Assembly (NCBI GenBank): GCA_002429615.1
Contig: DJAN01000150.1
Span: 1 to 19,121 of the forward strand
Length of the DNA: 19,121 nt
Source of the DNA: Lysobacteraceae bacterium UBA6001
GTDB lineage: Bacteria; Pseudomonadota; Gammaproteobacteria; Xanthomonadales; Xanthomonadaceae
Direction: 5' to 3'
Positions 14,795 through 19,121 of this stretch are shown here, one piece after another. The notes beneath the pieces were generated by a model. It made no database searches and had not been told where the DNA came from. It saw nothing but the letters and a program-made list of their open reading frames with translations. The translations under genes and the position numbers were made by a program. Numbering within the stretch: the first letter of the stretch is position 1; each line of letters starts with the position of its first letter.

Positions 14795-15181
14795 ATGCGT
14801 CACCAGAAGTCGGGCCGCAAGTTCAACCGCACCAGCGCCCACCGCGAAGCGATGTTCAAGAACATGGCGTCGTCGCTGTTCAAGCACGAGCTGATCAAGA
14901 CCACCCTGCCGAAGGCCAAGGAACTGCGCCGCGTTGCCGAGCCGCTGATCACCCTGGCCAAGGTTGACTCGGTCGCCAACCGCCGTCTGGCCTTCGCGCG
15001 CCTGCGTGACGCCGAGGCCGTGGGCAACCTGTTCACCATCCTGGGCCCGCGTTACGCGACCCGTCCGGGTGGCTACCTGCGTCTGCTGAAGTGCGGCTTC
15101 CGCGCCGGCGACAACGCGCCGATGGCGTACGTCGAGCTGGTGGACCGTCCGGCCGCCGTCGCCGAGGAAGTGGCAGAGTAA
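14795..15181 (+). CDS. rplQ: 50S ribosomal protein L17
   Basis: L17 is a 50S protein near the exit tunnel, encoded last in the alpha operon. The product is 128 residues (E. coli 127), [20 protein letters not shown], with [22 protein letters not shown] and the typical [45 protein letters not shown] about ten bases upstream is the Shine-Dalgarno. An unusually long 188-bp gap separates it from rpoA, and an intrinsic terminator follows 26 bases after the stop. Confidence 0.99.
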   Translation: MRHQKSGRKFNRTSAHREAMFKNMASSLFKHELIKTTLPKAKELRRVAEPLITLAKVDSVANRRLAFARLRDAEAVGNLFTILGPRYATRPGGYLRLLKCGFRAGDNAPMAYVELVDRPAAVAEEVAE

Positions 15182-15207
15182 TTCGCGCCCACCTCGTGTG
15201 ATCAAGA

Positions 15208-15237
15208 GAAGCCCGGCTCCGGCCGGGCTTTTTCTTT
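15208..15237 (+). terminator. Intrinsic terminator ending the alpha cluster
   Basis: agcccggc (15210-15217) pairs perfectly with gccgggct (15222-15229) around a TCCG loop, extending by one A-T pair, and runs into TTTTTCTTT (15229-15237). This is a strong Rho-independent terminator after rplQ. Confidence 0.94.
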
Positions 15238-15278
15238 GCCTGGCCGCCGCGGACGTGGTCGAGCAGGCGGCGATGGTC

Positions 15279-15284
15279 GATAAT
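15279..15284 (+). promoter_or_regulatory. Possible -10 box upstream of dsbB
   Basis: GATAAT matches five of six bases of the -10 consensus, 28 bp before the dsbB ATG. The -35 region (TGGTCG at 15256-15261, 17 bp spacing) is poor. Because a terminator lies upstream, dsbB needs its own promoter, and this is the best candidate seen. Confidence 0.35.
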
Positions 15285-15312
15285 CGCCCGGATCGTTCCG
15301 AGAGCCGCATCG

Positions 15313-15831
15313 ATGAATCCATTGCGTTGGAGCTTCCGCGCCCAGTTCCTGCTGGGTTTCCTGATCTGCGTCGCCCTGTTGGGCTATGCGATCTACCTGC
15401 AACTGCACGACGGCCTGGAGCCGTGCCCGCTGTGCATTTTCCAGCGCATCGCCTTCGCCGCGCTCGCCGTGATGTTCCTGCTGGGCGCGCTGCACGCGCC
15501 GCGTGGCAAGGGGGGGCGGAAGGGATACGGGTTCCTCGCCTTCGTCGCGGCCGCCGCCGGCATCGGCGTGGCGGGCCGCCACGTATGGTTGCAGGTGATG
15601 CCGCGCGATGCGATGTCCTCCTGTGGCCCGCCGCTGAGCTTCCTCAGCGAGACGATGGGCCCCTTCGAAGTCCTGCGCACGGTGCTGACCGGCACCGGCG
15701 ACTGCGGCAACGTGGACTGGCGTTTCCTGGGCCTGAGCATGCCGATGTGGAGCCTGGTGTGGTTCCTGCTGCTGGCGGTCTGGGCGCTGTATGCCGGCTT
15801 CCGCGCGCGCGGTCCGCGCAAACTGTTCTGA
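15313..15831 (+). CDS. dsbB: Disulfide bond formation protein B
   Basis: DsbB reoxidises periplasmic DsbA and passes electrons to quinones in the inner membrane. The product is 172 residues (E. coli 176) with four hydrophobic segments, about 10-30, 45-62, 72-90 and 144-163. Both catalytic cysteine pairs are present: CPLC at 38-41, and Cys104 with Cys131 in the second periplasmic loop. Arg45, after CIFQ, corresponds to the quinone-site Arg48 of E. coli. The C-terminal LGLSMPMWSL matches E. coli LGLEMPQWLL. The Shine-Dalgarno is weak. The DAHP synthase gene follows 34 bp later. Confidence 0.95.
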   Translation: MNPLRWSFRAQFLLGFLICVALLGYAIYLQLHDGLEPCPLCIFQRIAFAALAVMFLLGALHAPRGKGGRKGYGFLAFVAAAAGIGVAGRHVWLQVMPRDAMSSCGPPLSFLSETMGPFEVLRTVLTGTGDCGNVDWRFLGLSMPMWSLVWFLLLAVWALYAGFRARGPRKLF

Positions 15832-15865
15832 CGGCGCACGCGCCGAGTCTTCCGGAGTCACGACG

Positions 15866-17257
15866 ATGCATCAGCCTCATACCCCGCAGCCGGTGAATCT
15901 GCCCGCACAGTGGTCGCCGCGCAGTTGGCGCGAGCGCCAGGCGTTGCAGATGCCCACCTATCCGGATGCCGGCGCGCTGGAAGCGGCCCTGGGCGAACTG
16001 GGCCAGCTTCCGCCGCTGGTGACGTCCTGGGAAATCTTCGCGCTCAAGCGCCAGCTGGCCGAGGCGCAGGAAGGCAAGCGCTTCCTGCTGCAGGGCGGTG
16101 ACTGCGCGGAGAATTTCGCCGAGTGCGACTCCAACACCATCTCCAACCGGCTCAAGGTGCTGCTGCAGATGAGCCTGGTGCTGGTGCACGGCCTGCGCCT
16201 GCCGGTGATCCGCGTGGGACGCTTTGCCGGCCAGTACGCCAAGCCGCGTTCGACCGATACCGAGACCCGCGACGGCGTGACCCTGCCGAGTTATCGCGGC
16301 GATGTGGTCAACGGCCCGGCATTCACCGAAGCCGCGCGCGTGCCGGATCCGCAGCGCATGATCACCGCGCATTCGCGGTCGGCGATGACGATGAATTTCG
16401 TGCGGGCGCTGATCGACGGGGGTTTTGCCGACCTGCACCATCCTGAGTACTGGAATCTGCAGTGGGTGGGTTGCTCGCCGTTGGCCGAGGACTACCAGAA
16501 GATGGTGGCCTCGATCGGCGACGCGGTGCGCTTCATGGAGACCTTGTCCGGTTCGGAGGTGCACAACCTCAACCGCATCGACTTCTACACCTCGCACGAA
16601 GCCCTGCTGCTGCCATACGAGGAAGCGCTGACCCGGCAGGTGCCGCGCCAGTGGGGCTGGTTCAACCTCAGCACGCATTACCCGTGGATCGGCATGCGGA
16701 CGGCGGCACTGGACGGCGCCCATGTCGAATATCTGCGTGGGGTGCGTAATCCGATCGCGATCAAGGTCGGTCCTTCGGTGCAGCCCGACCAGCTGTTGCG
16801 GCTGATCGATGTGCTTAATCCCGATGACGAGCCGGGTCGCCTGAGTTTCATCCATCGGATGGGCGCGGCGCAGATCGCTGACAAGCTGCCGCCGTTGCTG
16901 GATGCGGTGAAGCGCGATGGGCGCCGGGTGTTGTGGGTCTGTGATGCGATGCATGGCAACACCGAAAGCACCGGCAACGGCTTCAAGACCCGCCGTTTCG
17001 ACAATATCCGCAGCGAAGTGGAGCAGTCGTTCGACCTGCACGCGGCAGCGGGAACGCGGTTGGGTGGCGTACACCTGGAGCTGACCGGCGAGGACGTCAC
17101 CGAGTGCACCGGTGGCGCACGCGAACTGACCGAGCGCGACCTGGAGCGTGCCTACCGTTCCACCGTCGATCCGCGCCTGAACTACGAGCAGTCGCTGGAG
17201 ATCGCGATGGCGATCGTGCGCAAACAGCAGCAGTCGGTGGCACCGCTGCGCGGATGA
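15866..17257 (+). CDS. 3-deoxy-7-phosphoheptulonate synthase, class II (DAHP synthase)
   Basis: The enzyme condenses phosphoenolpyruvate and erythrose 4-phosphate to DAHP, the first step of the shikimate pathway. From the ATG at 15866 the product is 463 residues, typical of the plant/Mycobacterium-type class II family. Conserved blocks are SWEIFALK, LLQGGDCAENF, RVGRFAGQYAKPRS, HSRSAMTMNF, WVCDAMHGNT and LELTGEDVTEC. The expected metal ligands are Cys80, His363, Glu405 and Asp435, matching the Cys/His/Glu/Asp set of the M. tuberculosis enzyme. GGAG at 15854-15857 is eight bases from this ATG; the frame opens further upstream into dsbB, but that part is not conserved. An 8-bp hairpin follows the stop. 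Confidence 0.96.
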   Translation: MHQPHTPQPVNLPAQWSPRSWRERQALQMPTYPDAGALEAALGELGQLPPLVTSWEIFALKRQLAEAQEGKRFLLQGGDCAENFAECDSNTISNRLKVLLQMSLVLVHGLRLPVIRVGRFAGQYAKPRSTDTETRDGVTLPSYRGDVVNGPAFTEAARVPDPQRMITAHSRSAMTMNFVRALIDGGFADLHHPEYWNLQWVGCSPLAEDYQKMVASIGDAVRFMETLSGSEVHNLNRIDFYTSHEALLLPYEEALTRQVPRQWGWFNLSTHYPWIGMRTAALDGAHVEYLRGVRNPIAIKVGPSVQPDQLLRLIDVLNPDDEPGRLSFIHRMGAAQIADKLPPLLDAVKRDGRRVLWVCDAMHGNTESTGNGFKTRRFDNIRSEVEQSFDLHAAAGTRLGGVHLELTGEDVTECTGGARELTERDLERAYRSTVDPRLNYEQSLEIAMAIVRKQQQSVAPLRG

Positions 17258-17262
17258 AGTTG

Positions 17263-17282
17263 GCGCGGCGATGACGCCGCGC
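17263..17282 (+). terminator. Hairpin after the DAHP synthase gene (no T-run)
   Basis: gcgcggcg (17263-17270) pairs perfectly with cgccgcgc (17275-17282) around ATGA, five bases after the stop. The following TCATCG is not a T-run, so it is a poor intrinsic terminator; mRNA 3' protection is as likely. Confidence 0.4.
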
Positions 17283-17296
17283 TCATCGTCCAGGCG

Positions 17297-17331
17297 GCAT
17301 CCTTCCTCCCGTGGCATGGAACGGAGGATGC
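17297..17331 (+). promoter_or_regulatory. Hairpin covering the channel gene's Shine-Dalgarno
   Basis: 17297-17305 pairs with 17323-17331 (9 bp, one GU). The 3' arm contains the whole GGAGG Shine-Dalgarno (17323-17327), which sits seven bases before the TTG start at 17335. The 17-nt loop also holds a second pyrimidine run (CTCCC, 17306-17310) able to compete for the same bases. This suggests control of translation initiation. Confidence 0.5.
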
Positions 17332-17334
17332 GGT

Positions 17335-18483
17335 TTGGCCATCGACTGGAACCAGCTGCGCGACTATGCGGTGCCGCTGGGCGCCGGCATGCTTGCCGGC
17401 CTCGTCGCCTGGGCGCTGATGACATGGCTGTTCCGGCGCGCGCGCGGGCGTGATCAGCGCCGCGCGCGCATTGCCCGCGTCTTGACCCTGCCGCTGGCCT
17501 TCGCGCTGCCGCTGTTGTTCCTGCGCATCGCCAGTGAGGCCACGCCGCTGACCGGTCGCCCGCTGGAGGCGCTGCAGCAGCTGCTGCATGTCGGCATCGT
17601 CGGCTGCATCACCTGGCTGCTGGTGCGCGCGGTGGCCGCCAGCGAGAAGGCGATCCTGCGCCACAACCCGATCGACATCGCCGACAACCTGGCCGCGCGC
17701 CGCGTCCAGACGCAGACCCGGGTGCTCAGCCGGGTGCTGATGGGCGCGATCATCCTGCTGGGCCTGTCGATCGTGCTGCTCACCTTCCCGCAGGTGCGGC
17801 AGATCGGCAAAACGCTGCTGGCCTCGGCGGGCATCATTGGCCTGGTCGCCGGCATCGCGGCCAAGCCGGTGTTCGGCAACCTTATCGCCGGCCTGCAGAT
17901 CGCGTTGACCCAGCCGATCCGCCTGGATGACGTGGTGATCGTGGAAGGCGAATGGGGCCGTATCGAGGAGATCGGCAGCTCCTACGTGGTGGTGCGGATC
18001 TGGGACGAGCGGCGCATGGTGGTGCCGTTGTCATGGTTCATCGAGAACCCGTTCCAGAACTGGACGCGCCGCAGCGCCGACCTGCTCGGCACCGCCTTCC
18101 TGTGGCTGGATTACCGCACGCCGTTGGCCGAGGTGCGCGCCGAGCTGGAGCGGATCTGCCGCGAGGCGCCTTTGTGGGATGGCCGCGTCTGCGTCACCCA
18201 GGTCACCGATACCAGCGAGCAATCGATCCAGGTGCGCCTGCTGGTCAGTGCCCGCAATTCCGGCGATGCATTCGACCTGCGCTGCCTGGTGCGCGAACGC
18301 ATGATCGACTTCCTGCTGCGCAAGCATCCGTATGCGTTGCCGCGCTTGCGTGCGGAGATCACCGAGGGCGAGTCGGCGACGCCGCGCCAGCCCCGGGTGC
18401 AGGCCGAGGACGTGCGTTCGCCTGGCGCCGAGGACGGTGCACCCGCGGTCGTTGCGGGCGACGGGGCGCCGCCGCTCGTCTAG
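17335..18483 (+). CDS. Mechanosensitive ion channel family protein (MscS-like)
   Basis: MscS-type channels open under membrane tension to release solutes in osmotic downshock. From the TTG at 17335 the product is 382 residues. Hydrophobic segments lie near 14-34, 49-67, 80-101 and 133-151, then the pore-type helix 159-192 (ASAGIIGLVAGIAAKPVFGN). The beta domain follows (RLDDVVIVEGEWGRIEEIGS and VVPLSWFIENPFQNW) and matches the MscS family. The TTG is chosen because GGAGG ends seven bases upstream; the alternative GTG at 17311 has no Shine-Dalgarno. The tail after about 350 is low-complexity Ala/Gly/Pro. The specific substrate or gating behaviour is not predictable. It is convergent with the amidase, six bases apart. 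Confidence 0.92.
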   Translation: MAIDWNQLRDYAVPLGAGMLAGLVAWALMTWLFRRARGRDQRRARIARVLTLPLAFALPLLFLRIASEATPLTGRPLEALQQLLHVGIVGCITWLLVRAVAASEKAILRHNPIDIADNLAARRVQTQTRVLSRVLMGAIILLGLSIVLLTFPQVRQIGKTLLASAGIIGLVAGIAAKPVFGNLIAGLQIALTQPIRLDDVVIVEGEWGRIEEIGSSYVVVRIWDERRMVVPLSWFIENPFQNWTRRSADLLGTAFLWLDYRTPLAEVRAELERICREAPLWDGRVCVTQVTDTSEQSIQVRLLVSARNSGDAFDLRCLVRERMIDFLLRKHPYALPRLRAEITEGESATPRQPRVQAEDVRSPGAEDGAPAVVAGDGAPPLV

Positions 18484-18489
18484 GCGCGA

Positions 18490-19121
18490 TCAGCGCTTCG
18501 CGGGGCCATCCGTCGCGGCGGATGGCAGGAATCGCGGCGGCTTGCGTGCGCCAGTCAGCTGCTCGTAGGCATAGCCCAGTTCGAGCAGGCGCGGCTCGCT
18601 CCAGGCCGTGCCCATGAACAGCAGGCCGACCGGAAGGCCGTTGATGTTGCCCATCGGCACGTTGAGGCTGGGATAGCCGGCAACCGCGGCAGCGCCGTAA
18701 TTGCCGCCGGGAAAATCGTCACCGTGAACCGGGTCGGTCAGCCACGCGACGCCGGTGGTCGGTGCGATCAGCGCATCGAGCTTCTGCGCCTGCAGCGCGG
18801 CGTCGATCCCCAGCGGGCCGGCGAGGCGGCGCGCGCGTGTGCGTGCGGCGATGTATTCCGGGTCGTTGACGCCGCCTTTGGCCGCGGCTTCTTCGAACAG
18901 GTCCTGGCCGAAATGGGGCATTTCGCGTGCCGCGTTGTCGCGATTGAACGCGATCAGCGCGTCGAGGTCGCGCAGCGGCGCATCGTGTGCGGCGAGGTAA
19001 CGGGTGATCCCTGCCTTGAATTCGTAGAGCAGCACGGTCTGCTCATCGGCCTCCCACTGGCCCGCCGTGGGAATCTGGGCCTCGACGACCGTGGCGCCGG
19101 CCTGGCGCAGCGCCGCCAGCG
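18490..19121 (-). CDS. Amidase-signature family protein, C-terminal part (5' end outside window)
   Basis: Amidase-signature enzymes hydrolyse amide bonds with a Ser-cisSer-Lys triad; that catalytic region lies upstream and is outside the window, so activity cannot be judged. About 210 C-terminal residues are present. The supporting features are DALIAPTTGVAWLTD, YPSLNVPMGNINGLPVGLLFMG and PRLLELGYAYEQLTG, the usual C-terminal pattern of this family. The frame stays open to the right edge, so the gene continues beyond 19121. It ends at the TGA complementary to 18490-18492 and is tail-to-tail with the channel gene. The substrate is unknown. Confidence 0.9.
   Translation of the reverse strand, partial: LAALRQAGATVVEAQIPTAGQWEADEQTVLLYEFKAGITRYLAAHDAPLRDLDALIAFNRDNAAREMPHFGQDLFEEAAAKGGVNDPEYIAARTRARRLAGPLGIDAALQAQKLDALIAPTTGVAWLTDPVHGDDFPGGNYGAAAVAGYPSLNVPMGNINGLPVGLLFMGTAWSEPRLLELGYAYEQLTGARKPPRFLPSAATDGPAKR

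Noticed and set aside
15644..17425. 593-codon minus-strand open frame opposite dsbB and the DAHP synthase gene
   Set aside because: Same antisense artefact; the plus-strand DAHP synthase has all expected metal ligands and a good ribosome binding site.
18505..18526. 8-bp hairpin near the end of the amidase as a bidirectional terminator
   Set aside because: It lies inside the amidase coding region, and neither side has a T-run; it is probably a chance GC-rich inverted repeat.
1..19121. Mobile elements, CRISPR arrays, tRNA or rRNA genes
   Set aside because: No transposase-like gene, terminal inverted repeats with target duplication, regularly spaced repeats, or tRNA/rRNA signatures were seen on either strand.

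Overview
The window is a core ribosomal-protein locus from a GC-rich gammaproteobacterium, most likely of the family Xanthomonadaceae (Lysobacteraceae). Three things point there: the S10-spc-alpha gene order follows directly after tuf; the protein sequences (for example L3 beginning [20 protein letters not shown]) look like those of Xanthomonas, Stenotrophomonas and Lysobacter; and codons are GC-rich throughout. The genus cannot be fixed by eye.

Layout. 1-538 is the 3' part of tuf, closed by an intrinsic terminator (583-612). 613-983 is a promoter and leader region with two sigma70-type promoters, four hairpins and a boxA-like element just before rpsJ. 984-5678 is the S10 cluster: rpsJ, rplC, rplD, rplW, rplB, rpsS, rplV, rpsC, rplP, rpmC, tied together by short gaps and overlaps. 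The run continues with rpsQ and the spc genes rplN, rplX, rplE and rpsN (5690-7553). The spc cluster is then interrupted twice by non-coding, strongly folded DNA: 207 bp before rpsH and 161 bp before rpsE. After rpsH, rplF, rplR, rpsE, rpmD, rplO and secY comes a 340-bp gap (11807-12146). It has no rpmJ, two extended -10 promoter candidates and a chain of hairpins. The alpha cluster follows (rpsM, rpsK, rpsD, rpoA, rplQ) and ends in a clear intrinsic terminator (15208-15237).

Downstream genes are not ribosomal: dsbB (membrane thiol oxidase), a class II DAHP synthase (entry to the shikimate pathway), an MscS-family channel gene with a TTG start and a hidden Shine-Dalgarno, and, on the minus strand, the 3' part of an amidase-signature enzyme running off the right edge.

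The coding content is conventional: elongation factor, ribosomal proteins, SecY translocon and RNA polymerase alpha made together. No mobile element, CRISPR array, tRNA or rRNA was seen. What merits a second look is the RNA-level punctuation between genes: the rpsJ leader, the rpsN-rpsH, rplR-rpsE and secY-rpsM gaps, and hairpins at rpsD-rpoA, rpoA-rplQ and upstream of the channel gene. All structures were found by reading for inverted repeats; no folding energies or database searches were run.
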